The notes: a model not told the origin generated them from the letters alone. A DNA stretch of 64,000 nucleotides from Bacteroidales bacterium (GCA_017548505.1 JAFYZX010000112.1:1-64000), one strand, 5' to 3'. Numbered from the stretch's first letter, positions 23,248 through 32,342 are shown. A program made the numbers and translations.

Positions 23248-24189
23248 ATGATTACCGGGAAGACACATCTGGCTGACGTGGTGAACGCCAATCCGGCAAT
23301 CCTTTCCGTTCTGGAGAGGCTTGGCATCCGGCTTGGCTTCCACGAGGCCACGATAGAAGAGGTCTGCTCCAGATACAACCTGTCTTCCCTGCTGCTGACC
23401 GATATCTGCAACATTTACTCAAGGGAAGGCTACGAGCCCCGCTCAGACTCTCTTTCCATCCAGGACATCAAGCGTCTTATAGGATACCTGAAGACTTCCC
23501 ACAGATACTATTCCCAAAACAGCCTACCCAAACTCCACGAGAAGATCCATCTCCTGCTGGAAGAGGGAGACCGGAACAACGCCAGGATACTCCATAAGTT
23601 CTACGACGGTTACGACGAGGAAATAAACCGTCATTTCCGTTTTGAGGAAGAGATGGTTTTCCCGTTCCTTGAAAACCTTCTGGACGGAAACAAGAACAAT
23701 AACGCCCCGTTCGACCTCCATCTCTTTGCTGAAAACCACACCAATATGGAGGACAAGCTTTCAGACCTCAAGAACACCATCCTCAAATATCTTCCGGACG
23801 GCTATTCCCAATCGCTGAGGACAGAGATTCTCAAAGACATCTATTCCCTTGAGGAAGACCTGGCAAAACATACTGAAATAGAAGACCGGCTCCTCGTGCC
23901 TTCCATCAGCCGCCTCCTCAGCGATACTGTTTCAAATAATGCAGAAGACGAAAAATCGAAGGAAGAATCTGAACCGGAAAGCACTCTCTCCCAGAGAGAA
24001 AAAGATATTGTTGCAGAAGTTGCAAAGGGCTTGACCAACAAAGAAATAGCGGACAGGCTAAACCTTTCCATCCACACCGTCACAACCCACCGCAAGAACA
24101 TATCGAGAAAAACCGGAATCAATTCCATTTCCGGCATCACGGTCTATGCTATAATCAACAAGCTTGTAGATCTGAACGACCTGAAATAA
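23248..24189 (+). CDS. Hemerythrin-domain / LuxR HTH fusion regulator
   Basis: 313 residues. Residues about 5-60 resemble the N-terminal domain of ScdA/RIC iron-sulfur repair proteins (LADVVNANPAILSVLERLGI). A hemerythrin-like four-helix region follows, about 75-225, with His/Glu ligand candidates in KLHEKIHLLLEEG, HFRFEEEMVFPFLENL, LFAENHTNMEDKL and KHTEIEDRLLVPSI. A LuxR-type HTH closes the protein, about 250-313 (LSQREKDIVAEVAKGLTNKE, IADRLNLSIHTVTTHRKNIS). It is likely a diiron sensor of oxygen or nitric oxide that regulates transcription. The start 3 bp after gcvP suggests joint transcription. Confidence 0.85.
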   Translation: MITGKTHLADVVNANPAILSVLERLGIRLGFHEATIEEVCSRYNLSSLLLTDICNIYSREGYEPRSDSLSIQDIKRLIGYLKTSHRYYSQNSLPKLHEKIHLLLEEGDRNNARILHKFYDGYDEEINRHFRFEEEMVFPFLENLLDGNKNNNAPFDLHLFAENHTNMEDKLSDLKNTILKYLPDGYSQSLRTEILKDIYSLEEDLAKHTEIEDRLLVPSISRLLSDTVSNNAEDEKSKEESEPESTLSQREKDIVAEVAKGLTNKEIADRLNLSIHTVTTHRKNISRKTGINSISGITVYAIINKLVDLNDLK

Positions 24190-24192
24190 AGA

Positions 24193-24651
24193 TTAATAAT
24201 CGTCTCCCCGCTGCTCTGCACGGCGGCGGTCCTTGTCCTTGATGGACTCTCTCTTGTCGTATTCTTTCTTTCCCTTGGCCAGGGCGATGTCCAGCTTGGC
24301 GTAGCCGTTGTCTGAAATGAAGAGGCGCTTCGGAACAATCGTCAATCCCTTTTCCTTGACAGACCTCTGGAGTTTGTTGAGTTCCTTGCGGTTAAGAAGA
24401 AGCTTGCGGTCTCTTTTCGGATCCTTGCGGTTATAGCTGGCCCAGAAATACTCGGCGATGTGCATGTTCTTTACATACAGCTCGTTATTGATGAAGATGC
24501 AGTAAGTATCCACCAAAGAAGCCTTGCCCGCACGGATGGACTTTATCTCCGTTCCGTACAGTACAATCCCCGCAGTGTAATTCTCCAGGAACTCGTAATC
24601 GAACCCGGCCCTGCGGTTGGCAATGCTTATTTTGGACTTCTTCTCTTTCAT
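24193..24651 (-). CDS. smpB: SsrA-binding protein
   Basis: 152 residues from the ATG at 24651. Motifs: [75 protein letters not shown] and the basic tail [20 protein letters not shown]. It brings tmRNA to stalled ribosomes. The -7 box TACATTTG (24658-24665) lies 6 bp before the ATG, supporting this start over an in-frame ATG at 24669 and implying a leaderless mRNA. Convergent with the LuxR fusion gene, 3 bp apart. Confidence 0.96.
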   Translation of the reverse strand: MKEKKSKISIANRRAGFDYEFLENYTAGIVLYGTEIKSIRAGKASLVDTYCIFINNELYVKNMHIAEYFWASYNRKDPKRDRKLLLNRKELNKLQRSVKEKGLTIVPKRLFISDNGYAKLDIALAKGKKEYDKRESIKDKDRRRAEQRGDDY

Positions 24652-24657
24652 CGGGCG

Positions 24658-24665
24658 CAAATGTA
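24658..24665 (-). promoter_or_regulatory. -7 box of smpB
   Basis: TACATTTG on the reverse strand, 6 bp from the start codon; overlaps the divergent miaA promoter region. Confidence 0.55.
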
Positions 24666-24678
24666 GCACATTGTTTTG

Positions 24679-24686
24679 TATTTTTG
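24679..24686 (+). promoter_or_regulatory. -7 box of miaA
   Basis: TATTTTTG, 12 bp before the ATG at 24699; it decides against an in-frame ATG at 24684, which would lie inside the box. Confidence 0.55.
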
Positions 24687-24698
24687 TGTATCTGCCTT

Positions 24699-25634
24699 AT
24701 GGAAGAAAAGGATTTCAAACGGGAATGGACACTCTGCGATATGCTTGTGGTTATGGGGCCTACGGCTTCCGGCAAGACGGCGTTTGCCGTTAAGGTTGCA
24801 CGATGGATTAACTCCCTGTGCAAAAGCGGAGAAATTCCCTTCAAGGAGTGCCACATTATCAGTGCGGATTCCCGGCAGGTTTACCGTGGAATGGACATCG
24901 GCACGGGCAAGGATATCGCCGAGTACGGGGAGATCCCGTATCATCTTATAGACATCGCTGAGGCAGGAGAGAAATATGACCTGTTCCGCTACAAGAAAGA
25001 CTTCCGGAAAGTATATGAAAAGTTAAAAAGAGAAAACATATTCCCGATTCTTTGCGGAGGGAGCGGACTGTACATTGAGGCGGTTTGCAAAGACTATGAC
25101 CTTAAGGAAGTTGCCCCGGATCCTGATCTCCGTGCGGAACTGGAGCAAAAGAGTATGGAAGAACTTGTAGCGATGCTCTCTGACCTTAAGGCAAAACACG
25201 GCACTATTCCTCACAACAACACGGATTTCGACACAAAGAAAAGAGTCATTCGGGCTATCGAAATAGAACTTGCGTATGACAATATTCCGCACAATGAAGA
25301 AACCGGAATCCATCCGGAGAATGTTCATTACATTGCCCTGAATCCAGACCGCGAAAGGCGTAACCAAAGGATAGACAGAAGGCTGGAAGAAAGGCTTAAG
25401 GCGGGTATGGTTGACGAGGTAAAAACTCTGCTGGACAAAGGAATCAAACCCGAGGATTTGATATACTACGGCCTTGAATACAAGTTCCTTACGCAATACA
25501 TTACAGGAGAGATTCCATACGATTACATGAAAGAGCATCTTGCCATTGCAATACATCAGTTTGCAAAGCGGCAGATGACCTGGCTCCGAGGAATGGAAAG
25601 GCGGGGAATAAAAATAGAATGGATAAAAGTATAA
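24699..25634 (+). CDS. miaA: tRNA dimethylallyltransferase
   Basis: 311 residues from the ATG at 24699. P-loop VVMGPTASGKTAFAVKVARW, substrate motif HIISADSRQVYRGMDIGTGK, PILCGGSGLYIEAVCKDYD and the late KRQMTWLRGMERRGI. It adds a dimethylallyl group to A37 of tRNAs reading UNN codons. Followed after 3 bp by a DUF1016 gene on the same strand. Confidence 0.96.
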   Translation: MEEKDFKREWTLCDMLVVMGPTASGKTAFAVKVARWINSLCKSGEIPFKECHIISADSRQVYRGMDIGTGKDIAEYGEIPYHLIDIAEAGEKYDLFRYKKDFRKVYEKLKRENIFPILCGGSGLYIEAVCKDYDLKEVAPDPDLRAELEQKSMEELVAMLSDLKAKHGTIPHNNTDFDTKKRVIRAIEIELAYDNIPHNEETGIHPENVHYIALNPDRERRNQRIDRRLEERLKAGMVDEVKTLLDKGIKPEDLIYYGLEYKFLTQYITGEIPYDYMKEHLAIAIHQFAKRQMTWLRGMERRGIKIEWIKV

Positions 25635-25637
25635 CCG

Positions 25638-26819
25638 ATGAAGGATTTATATAAAACGAAGAAAGAAACACAAGTAACAGTTCGCATTGATGCACTCTTT
25701 GAGCGCATAGCGACTCTTATTGAACAAGCCCGCCAACATGTTTACCGAACAGTTAATGTAACAGAGGTCAAGACTCGATTTGAGGTTGGACGCTATATCT
25801 TCGAAGACGAGCAACTCGGAGGTCGGGCGGCTTATGGAGCCCGTATAATGCAGAATCTTTCACAGCGTTTGATGGCAAAATATGGTAACGACTGGACAAT
25901 AGATACGCTTACAAGGTGTAGAAAGTTTTTTGTGGCTTATAATAAACCGGCAAATTCGGCAACACCGTTGCCGAATTTACAATCCAATGTAAATCAAGGA
26001 GAAACAGATTTTGGCAACAGTGTTGCCAAAATTCAGCAGCCGAAGTTTATCCTTACATGGTCACACTACCTTGTATTGATGCGCATTGAGAATCCCGATG
26101 AGCGTAACTTCTATGAAATAGAGAGTGCGCGTGAGGGGTGGAGTGTACGCCAGTTGAAGCGTCAACATTCCAGCAGTCTTTACGAGCGGTTGGCGCTAAG
26201 TCGCAATAAAGACGAGGTGATGCGCCTTTCGCGCGAAGGCTTGACTGTCGAGAAGCCACAGGACATCATCAAAGATCCTGTCACTTTGGAATTCTTGGGA
26301 CTGAAGCCTGAATCAACTTATATCGAAAGTTGTCTGGAAAATGCTATAATCAACAAATTGCAGAAATTCTTGCTAGAAATGGGCAAGGGATTTTTGTTCG
26401 AGGCACGACAGAAGCGGTTTACATTCGAGGAACGAAACTTCTATGTAGATTTAGTGCTATATAACCGCCTACTACAATCGTATGTGCTTATTGATCTTAA
26501 GATTGATGACCTGACACATCAAGACCTCGGACAGATGCAGATGTATGTGAATTATTACGACCGCTATGTAAAGGAAAGTTTTGAACATCCCACCATCGGC
26601 ATCTTGCTTTGTAAGGAGAAAAACGATGCACTTGTGGAGCTAACATTGCCAAAAGATGCGAACATTTACGCTACCCAATACCAACTCTATTTGCCAGATA
26701 AGACTCTTCTACAGACCAAAGTGAAGGAATGGATTGAAGAATTCAACGATGCTAATCCTAAAACAGAAAACGAACAGAGACTCAAACAAGAGAATAACAC
26801 AGAACTGATGACCGAATAA
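25638..26819 (+). CDS. DUF1016 / YhcG-type PDDEXK nuclease-fold protein
   Basis: 393 residues. The N-terminal helical DUF1016 region (RIDALFERIATLIEQARQHV, RFEVGRYIFEDEQLGGRAAY, GNDWTIDTLTRCRKFF) is followed by the variable linker, then TWSHYLVLMRIENPDERNFY and a C-terminal PDDEXK-like core (MGKGFLFEARQKRF, FYVDLVLYNRLLQSYVLIDL ending in DLK). The D...DLK residues fit a metal-dependent nuclease. Relatives are widespread, often on mobile DNA. The gene is more AT-rich than miaA in front of it, with different codon use, which suggests recent acquisition. Two near-perfect hairpins lie in the linker coding region (25952-25978, 26008-26032). Confidence 0.85.
   Translation: MKDLYKTKKETQVTVRIDALFERIATLIEQARQHVYRTVNVTEVKTRFEVGRYIFEDEQLGGRAAYGARIMQNLSQRLMAKYGNDWTIDTLTRCRKFFVAYNKPANSATPLPNLQSNVNQGETDFGNSVAKIQQPKFILTWSHYLVLMRIENPDERNFYEIESAREGWSVRQLKRQHSSSLYERLALSRNKDEVMRLSREGLTVEKPQDIIKDPVTLEFLGLKPESTYIESCLENAIINKLQKFLLEMGKGFLFEARQKRFTFEERNFYVDLVLYNRLLQSYVLIDLKIDDLTHQDLGQMQMYVNYYDRYVKESFEHPTIGILLCKEKNDALVELTLPKDANIYATQYQLYLPDKTLLQTKVKEWIEEFNDANPKTENEQRLKQENNTELMTE
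25952..25978 (+). repeat. Perfect hairpin inside the DUF1016 gene, copy 1
   Basis: AAATTCGGCAAC (25952-25963), ACC, GTTGCCGAATTT (25967-25978): 12-bp arms with a 3-nt loop, in the linker coding region. Confidence 0.9.
26008..26032 (+). repeat. Perfect hairpin inside the DUF1016 gene, copy 2
   Basis: ATTTTGGCAAC (26008-26018), AGT, GTTGCCAAAAT (26022-26032): 11-bp arms with a 3-nt loop. The core GGCAAC-NNN-GTTGCC is shared with the first hairpin 29 bp upstream. Confidence 0.9.
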
Positions 26820-26833
26820 TTCCAAAGATTTAT

Positions 26834-27988
26834 ATGAAACAGTTTTTCTCATTGATTTTTTTTGGCGCATTACTGTGTGGGCTGCAGACTGCATTTGCGC
26901 AGAAGGCCTCAGAACTTAAGTACTACGATGTAAAACAGCTTATCGCCAACGGAGAAGCCGTGATGATCGGGCAGGCGGAAAAGCCGGATGCCGACAGCTG
27001 CTATTATTACCGTATTCCGAACAGGCTCAAGGGCATCGTGAGAAAGGAACTCTGGGAACTCGGATGCGACGGGGCGGGAATCGCCATCCGTTTCTCCACA
27101 GACGCACAGTGCATCGGGGCAAAATGGACTTTGACCTATAACTTCGGAATGAGCCACATGGCCTATACGGGAATCAAGGGAATGGATCTCTATGTCCTGG
27201 ATAAGGGCAAGGACTGGAAATTTGCAGGAACCGCATTCCCTAACGGCAAGAACTCCAACAGTGTATTTGTCAGAAAGATGTACGGAGGCAAGAAGGAATA
27301 CATGATATATCTTCCTCTGTACGACGGAGTTGACAATATGGAGATAGGAATAGATTCCACCGCCACAATCTATGCTCCGTCGGGAAGCCTCGCTGAGGGA
27401 GGGCTTCCGATACTGTTCTACGGAACCAGCATTACCCAGGGCGGCTGCGTTTCCCGTCCGGGAATGGCATACCCTTCAATCATCTCCAGGAGACTGGACA
27501 AGCCCGTAATCAACCTCGGCTTTTCCGGCAACGGAAGGATGGACGGCAATATGGCGGACTGGATCAAGACTATTCCAGTGTCTGCATACGTGCTTGACTG
27601 CCTGCCGAATTGCACATACAATACCACTCGCGACAGCTCTGACTATTTCATTGGATGGATTGCCTATTCCAACCCTAATACTCCGGTTTATCTGGTCAAC
27701 AACTTCGAGTACCCGCAGCAGTTTATCTTGCCGGGCAATAACGATGATATGATAAAGGAAAACATCCTTATCCGCGATATCTACAAAAGGCTCAAAAAAC
27801 ACGGAACCACACTCAAGGATCCTGAAACCGGACAGGAAATAAAGACCGGCCCTTTGAAGAATCTCAAGTTCATTGATGTGTCAAAGGAAAAAGGCATCGG
27901 CAACGAAGACACCGTAGACGGCAACCACATGACCGACCTCGGCACCGCCAACTTCTCAAAGCGCCTCCTCAAACATATAAAACGCTAG
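26834..27988 (+). CDS. Secreted SGNH/GDSL hydrolase
   Basis: 384 residues with a signal peptide (MKQFFSLIFFGALLCGLQTAFAQ, given in two parts: basic start plus hydrophobic core, cut after FAQ). An N-terminal beta-rich domain (about 30-180) precedes the SGNH domain: block I ILFYGTSITQGG (nucleophile Ser about 198), LGFSGNGRMDGNM (Gly and Asn), and the C-terminal DGNHMTDLG with the catalytic Asp/His. It probably deacylates carbohydrates or other esters in the periplasm. The stop codon shares a CTAG tetranucleotide with the convergent gene. Confidence 0.85.
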   Translation: MKQFFSLIFFGALLCGLQTAFAQKASELKYYDVKQLIANGEAVMIGQAEKPDADSCYYYRIPNRLKGIVRKELWELGCDGAGIAIRFSTDAQCIGAKWTLTYNFGMSHMAYTGIKGMDLYVLDKGKDWKFAGTAFPNGKNSNSVFVRKMYGGKKEYMIYLPLYDGVDNMEIGIDSTATIYAPSGSLAEGGLPILFYGTSITQGGCVSRPGMAYPSIISRRLDKPVINLGFSGNGRMDGNMADWIKTIPVSAYVLDCLPNCTYNTTRDSSDYFIGWIAYSNPNTPVYLVNNFEYPQQFILPGNNDDMIKENILIRDIYKRLKKHGTTLKDPETGQEIKTGPLKNLKFIDVSKEKGIGNEDTVDGNHMTDLGTANFSKRLLKHIKR

Positions 27989-28770
27989 AAGCCCCAGGAT
28001 TTTTTGACGTCGGCCGGAATGATCTGGGCGTCTATGTAATCAACAGTGACGAAGGATGAATGGTTCTCGTCGTAATCGGAGTCTGTTTTATCCTTGTAAA
28101 CAATTCTCAGAATAATCCAGCCCTTGACATCTGCCGTGCAGTTATCGCCCGGGAAGAAAGTTATATAGTACATTTCCGGACCGGACTTTGAAAAAGCTAT
28201 TGGATCCTCAACGTTATCTCCCTCTCCGCCATCAACATAAACCTTCAGTCTTTTATGCCAGTTGTTGAACAGAATCCTTGAGTTTTCATCTGAATTCGAA
28301 TTGGTCTGCAATTCAACACGATAAACTTTTTTTTCTTTCGAGAAATGGATATATGCCGTAACTGCCATTGACGGAAAGATTCCGGAAAAAACATCAACAT
28401 TGCCATATCCGTCCAGAAAAAGATCTTCCGTTTGTTCATCCTCATATTCAAAATCGGCGTCTTCCAACTTGTCCTCGAATTCGGCAACATCAAGATTAAA
28501 CGGAATATTGCAGAAAGTCATATAGTCTGACTTGAGCATAGTCTTAAGGCTGCCGGAAATCTCAACCGGCTCCAAATGTTGAGTTTGCGGAGCGACTTTT
28601 ACCTTCTGACCGCTTGTGGTAGTAATCGTTTGCTGGTTGTTTTTGGTCTGCGATGGCTGATTCTGGGTAGTGGTCTGGCCGCCTGTACGTGTTCTGAACG
28701 TTGGCCTGTTCTGGGAATAGCCGCCCACGGCTATCATTGCAAGAGCGGCAATTATTGCTAATCTTTTCAT
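27985..28770 (-). CDS. Secreted protein of unknown function
   Basis: 261 residues from the ATG at 28770, which opens a signal peptide (MKRLAIIAALAMIAVGGYSQ). A Thr/Gln-rich low-complexity stretch (about 25-55, e.g. TGGQTTTQNQPSQTKNNQQT) precedes a mixed alpha/beta domain (MTFCNIPFNLDVAEFEDKLE, YIHFSKEKKVYRVELQTNSN, GWIILRIVYKDKTDSDYDEN). I recognise no family. It has its own promoter box (28792-28799) and is convergent with the SGNH hydrolase. Confidence 0.75.
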   Translation of the reverse strand: MKRLAIIAALAMIAVGGYSQNRPTFRTRTGGQTTTQNQPSQTKNNQQTITTTSGQKVKVAPQTQHLEPVEISGSLKTMLKSDYMTFCNIPFNLDVAEFEDKLEDADFEYEDEQTEDLFLDGYGNVDVFSGIFPSMAVTAYIHFSKEKKVYRVELQTNSNSDENSRILFNNWHKRLKVYVDGGEGDNVEDPIAFSKSGPEMYYITFFPGDNCTADVKGWIILRIVYKDKTDSDYDENHSSFVTVDYIDAQIIPADVKKSWGF

Positions 28771-28791
28771 AACTCTGTCTTTTAACAAAAC

Positions 28792-28799
28792 CAAAGTTA
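28792..28799 (-). promoter_or_regulatory. -7 box of the secreted-protein gene
   Basis: TAACTTTG on the reverse strand, 22 bp upstream of the ATG at 28770. Confidence 0.5.
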
Positions 28800-28842
28800 C
28801 ATCAAAATTCGTTCCCTTAAGTATGATTTTTGCAGTAATTGT

Positions 28843-28850
28843 TATCTTTG
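28843..28850 (+). promoter_or_regulatory. -7 box of the WG-repeat-like gene
   Basis: TATCTTTG, 17 bp before the ATG at 28868. Confidence 0.55.
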
Positions 28851-28867
28851 AAAAAACATTCAATTTT

Positions 28868-30505
28868 ATGAAATCGCATTTTAAACTGTCCGCGGCTATC
28901 GCCGTGATATTTTTCGGAACGTTTGCTGTTCTTTCTTTTGGAAGCAATAAATGCTTCTCTCAGAGCGCGTTGGAGACCTTAAAGGCTATGGGCGGAAACG
29001 CTCGCATCAACGTTCCGCCGGTAAGCGATCCTGTCTGCTGCTATTGCGGAGCCAACAGAAGTGATTCTCCTAGAAGGGAACCCCACAAGCCGGGATGCCC
29101 GAATTATGAGGGAGGACAAAGGACCGGCAATCAGAACAATTCAAACAATTCCGGATACCAGGCTTATACTGGATCCTATAACTACAATGCTCAAGGAGAC
29201 CACCATTATGTAACCTTTGCAGACCACGCCGGCAGTTCTTACATTCCGCCAAAGCCAATAAGGGAAACAGCGGAAGGCCAGGCTATTTTGGCTGTAACTG
29301 AAGTTGCCGCAGATGCTGCGGTAGCTGTTTTGGCAGAAGGGCTCAGGGCCTTGTTTTCGTGGGGCTCTGAACGTGTATTCAGCAGAGACCACCACGGAAG
29401 GGAGTACGACCGAAGCGTCAAGGACAAGAACTGGGGAACAATGCAGGTCATAGAGAAAAACGGAACGGAAGGCATCTGGGACAAAGGAGCAAAAAAATGG
29501 TATGTCAAACCTGGAAAATATCATAACATCCACATATTTGACGGGTATGGCGTGGTGCTCCAGGACAAGCGCGGAAAATGGGGAATGATTGAACCGACCG
29601 ACAACGGAAGGATTCTGGTGCAGTTCGACTATGATGACTGCAAGTTCATCTCTGAAGGAGGCACAGGTTCTCCTGTTGTATTCGGATACAAGGATGATGA
29701 AGGTTTTATGCACTATATGATAGGCCGCAATGTTCTGGACAAATCCAAGAACGCCTACCACTTTGATTTCTACGACGGACATTACAGCCAGGTGGAAATC
29801 ACCGGAAGGCAGCATCCTACCAGAGGAGAACTGATTGCCTTGATTGCCAAAGACTATGACACAGGAAAGAGTAAGATTATGTCATATAACTGCAACAATA
29901 TCTTTGGCGCAAGGCAGGATGAAAAATATGACGACGTCATCCTTACCGGAATGATGGATGTAAGCGAGAGGAAATACAAAGACCTGAACGGAAAAGAGGT
30001 TACTATGTGGGACGACTATTACAAAGTGAAGAACAACGGCAAGATGGGTTATGTCGTAACGCGCCACAACACTTTTGCAGATCATTCCTACGGCTCGTCT
30101 GAACTGCTGGCCTGCGACTATGATAATGTAACCCCGCTTGAGACACAGGCTTACGTATATGAAAGCATGCACAACCAATTCAGCTCAAGAAGCTCCAAAG
30201 AATTGGTGATTACGGAAAAAGACGGAAAATTCGGCGTTGGCTTCACATATTCGGAATCTGCCAAAAAACCTAAATATGATGACATTGGCATTGTGAACAT
30301 CCGCGATGCAGACGGAGACCTTATGCCTGTTGCCATAACAAAAGAAGGCAATAAATATACGGCAAGGAGCCTCAACAACATTCCAATTTACTGGGATGAC
30401 GGAAGCGAGGTTCAGGCCAATGATTTCCTGAAGGTCATAGACCGCCTCAACAAACACACAAAAGCCTGCCCTCACGCTTGGAGAAAACTAAAAAACAAAA
30501 AATAA
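28868..30505 (+). CDS. Secreted WG-repeat-like protein with a Cys/His cluster
   Basis: 545 residues from the ATG at 28868 (signal peptide MKSHFKLSAAIAVIFFGTFA..., hydrophobic core to about residue 25). Residues about 55-80 contain CCYCGANRSDSPRREPHKPG followed by CPNY, a compact Cys/His cluster that could bind zinc. After a Gly/Asn-rich stretch and an Ala-rich helix come WG-like beta repeats (YGVVLQDKRGKWGMIEPTDN, YKVKNNGKMGYVVTRHN, ELVITEKDGKFGVGF). WG-repeat proteins are secreted scaffolds of unknown role in Bacteroidota. It is divergent from the preceding secreted-protein gene. Confidence 0.75.
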   Translation: MKSHFKLSAAIAVIFFGTFAVLSFGSNKCFSQSALETLKAMGGNARINVPPVSDPVCCYCGANRSDSPRREPHKPGCPNYEGGQRTGNQNNSNNSGYQAYTGSYNYNAQGDHHYVTFADHAGSSYIPPKPIRETAEGQAILAVTEVAADAAVAVLAEGLRALFSWGSERVFSRDHHGREYDRSVKDKNWGTMQVIEKNGTEGIWDKGAKKWYVKPGKYHNIHIFDGYGVVLQDKRGKWGMIEPTDNGRILVQFDYDDCKFISEGGTGSPVVFGYKDDEGFMHYMIGRNVLDKSKNAYHFDFYDGHYSQVEITGRQHPTRGELIALIAKDYDTGKSKIMSYNCNNIFGARQDEKYDDVILTGMMDVSERKYKDLNGKEVTMWDDYYKVKNNGKMGYVVTRHNTFADHSYGSSELLACDYDNVTPLETQAYVYESMHNQFSSRSSKELVITEKDGKFGVGFTYSESAKKPKYDDIGIVNIRDADGDLMPVAITKEGNKYTARSLNNIPIYWDDGSEVQANDFLKVIDRLNKHTKACPHAWRKLKNKK

Positions 30506-30510
30506 GGAGT

Positions 30511-31359
30511 TTATTCCTCCCTGAGCATTGGTTTCTTGAACCTATAGCTGGCTATGATAAATATCAGTCCGGCAACCACAAACGGAATGCTCAGAAGCTG
30601 TCCGTTGTTAAGAAGCCTTCCGGCCTCGGCGGCCACAGCGTCAGAACCTTCCTGAGGAAGCTTGCAGAATTCTATCAGGAATCTTGCGCCAAACAAAAGG
30701 ACAAGGAACAGACCGAACAGGAAGCCTCTATAAGGGGCTTTCTTGTTGTCTTTATGTCTGCGATAGATCCAGTTCAATATCAGACCTATGAGAAGATATG
30801 AGAGTGCCTCGTAAAGCTGAGTGGGATGGTGCGGAACGCTTTGATTGTCGCGGACGAAAATGAATCCCCAAGGCATACTGGTTTCATATCCGTATATCTC
30901 TGAATTCATCAGGTTTCCAAGACGGATTGCCATACCGGCGAAAGGGATTGCAAGAGCCAGTCGGTCGCAAATCCAGACATAATCAATGTTATATTTCTTG
31001 CCGTATTTATGGGCGTACCACCAAATTCCAAACAGTATGGCTATCGCTCCTCCGTGGCTGGCAAGTCCGCCATGCCATACCTTGAGGATTTCTCCAAGAT
31101 GATCCTTGTAATAATCCCAGTCGTAGAAAAACACATGGCCCAGCCTTGCTCCCACCAGAGCGCAGATCAGAAGCATATACAGCATCGGGTCCAGCAGCTT
31201 GGACGGAAGTCCTTCCCTCTTGTAGAACTTTGCAAAAAGAAAATATCCAAAGATAAAGCCCGACACGAAAAGCACTCCGTACCATCTTAACTGGAAGCCT
31301 CCTATAGAGAAGATATATGGGCTAACATCCCAATTGACAGCCAATAAATTCTGTATCAT
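30511..31359 (-). CDS. lgt: Prolipoprotein diacylglyceryl transferase
   Basis: 282 residues, seven membrane helices. Signature blocks: GGFQLRWYGVLFVSGFIFGY, ICALVGARLGHVFFYDW, WHGGLASHGGAIAILFGIWW and the Lgt motif AGMAIRLGNLMNSEIYG, then HPTQLYEALSY. It attaches diacylglycerol to the lipobox cysteine of lipoproteins, two of which are encoded later in this window. It follows the methyltransferase gene by 3 bp, same strand. Confidence 0.96.
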   Translation of the reverse strand: MIQNLLAVNWDVSPYIFSIGGFQLRWYGVLFVSGFIFGYFLFAKFYKREGLPSKLLDPMLYMLLICALVGARLGHVFFYDWDYYKDHLGEILKVWHGGLASHGGAIAILFGIWWYAHKYGKKYNIDYVWICDRLALAIPFAGMAIRLGNLMNSEIYGYETSMPWGFIFVRDNQSVPHHPTQLYEALSYLLIGLILNWIYRRHKDNKKAPYRGFLFGLFLVLLFGARFLIEFCKLPQEGSDAVAAEAGRLLNNGQLLSIPFVVAGLIFIIASYRFKKPMLREE

Positions 31360-31362
31360 ATT

Positions 31363-32328
31363 CTACTTTGTAAACATTCTTGCAAAAACGCTTAGCGGAA
31401 TAACTTTCTTGAAACTGTCTTCCAGAACAAGCTCTCCGCAAGTGTATTCCCTGCCGGCCTGCTCGCCGAAGGCCTTCTTCAGCAAAGTGTCTGCCAGCAG
31501 AGCGGAATATCCGTTGGAATAAAGGTTCAGCACAACAAACGAGTTCTCCTTTGACACAATCTTGGAACATTCCTCTAGCATCTCGAACAGCAGCTCGTCC
31601 AGTTTCCAGCGCTCCCCGTCAGGACCGTGTCCGTATGCCGGAGGATCCAGGATCAGGCCGTTGTAAACGTTTCCCCTGCGAATCTCCCTCTTTACAAACT
31701 TCAGGGCATCATCTACAATCCAGCGGATATTGTCAAGGGAAGACAGCCCCATATTCTCCTTTGCCCAATTTACCACCTGCTTTACGGAATCCACGTGGGT
31801 AACCTCAACTCCGGCGCATTTCGCGGCAAGGGAGGCGGCTCCGGTGTAGGCAAAAAGATTCAGGACCTTGTATCCCTTGCGGGTATGCGAATAAATCCAT
31901 TCCCAGTTGGATGCCTGCTCCGGGAAAACTCCCACGTGCTTGAAAGATGTAAGGCCCAGCCTGAGCTTAAGGTACAGGCCGCTTTCCTCCGGAATGCCGT
32001 GCCGGGCGCTGCTCCATTCGGAAGCAAGGCGATCCTTGCCCTTGTACTCGATATACCAACGGTCCGGCATCTTTTTGAGCATCTCCCAGGTTCCCACATC
32101 TTCCTTTCCGGCCTTGCCGAAACCGGCTCCGGGATGAAATACGGTATGGGCGGCTTTTCTCCATTCAGCATCGCTGAGGCTTTTGCTCCACAATGCCTTC
32201 GGCTCCGGGCGGGAAAGGACAAAATTCCCGAAACGCTCCAGCTTGTAACCGTCTCCGGAATCTATGATTTCATAATCCTTCCACCCGGAAGGGCTCTCAA
32301 TGGATATGTTGTGCTCTGTCTGTGCCAT
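31363..32328 (-). CDS. SAM-dependent methyltransferase, RlmI/RlmK-like
   Basis: 321 residues. N-terminal beta region (YKLERFGNFVLSRPEPKALW), then a Rossmann methyltransferase: motif I VLNLFAYTGAASLAAKCAG, VTHVDSVKQVVNWAKENMGL, acidic IRWIVDDALKFVKRE, and the catalytic-type LILDPPAYGHGPDGERWKLD. The DPPAYG loop is typical of 23S rRNA m5C methyltransferases of the RlmI/RlmK group, though no PUA domain is obvious at the N terminus. Promoter box at 32343-32350; co-transcribed with lgt. Confidence 0.85.
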   Translation of the reverse strand: MAQTEHNISIESPSGWKDYEIIDSGDGYKLERFGNFVLSRPEPKALWSKSLSDAEWRKAAHTVFHPGAGFGKAGKEDVGTWEMLKKMPDRWYIEYKGKDRLASEWSSARHGIPEESGLYLKLRLGLTSFKHVGVFPEQASNWEWIYSHTRKGYKVLNLFAYTGAASLAAKCAGVEVTHVDSVKQVVNWAKENMGLSSLDNIRWIVDDALKFVKREIRRGNVYNGLILDPPAYGHGPDGERWKLDELLFEMLEECSKIVSKENSFVVLNLYSNGYSALLADTLLKKAFGEQAGREYTCGELVLEDSFKKVIPLSVFARMFTK

Positions 32329-32342
32329 ATAATCTTTCTCCG

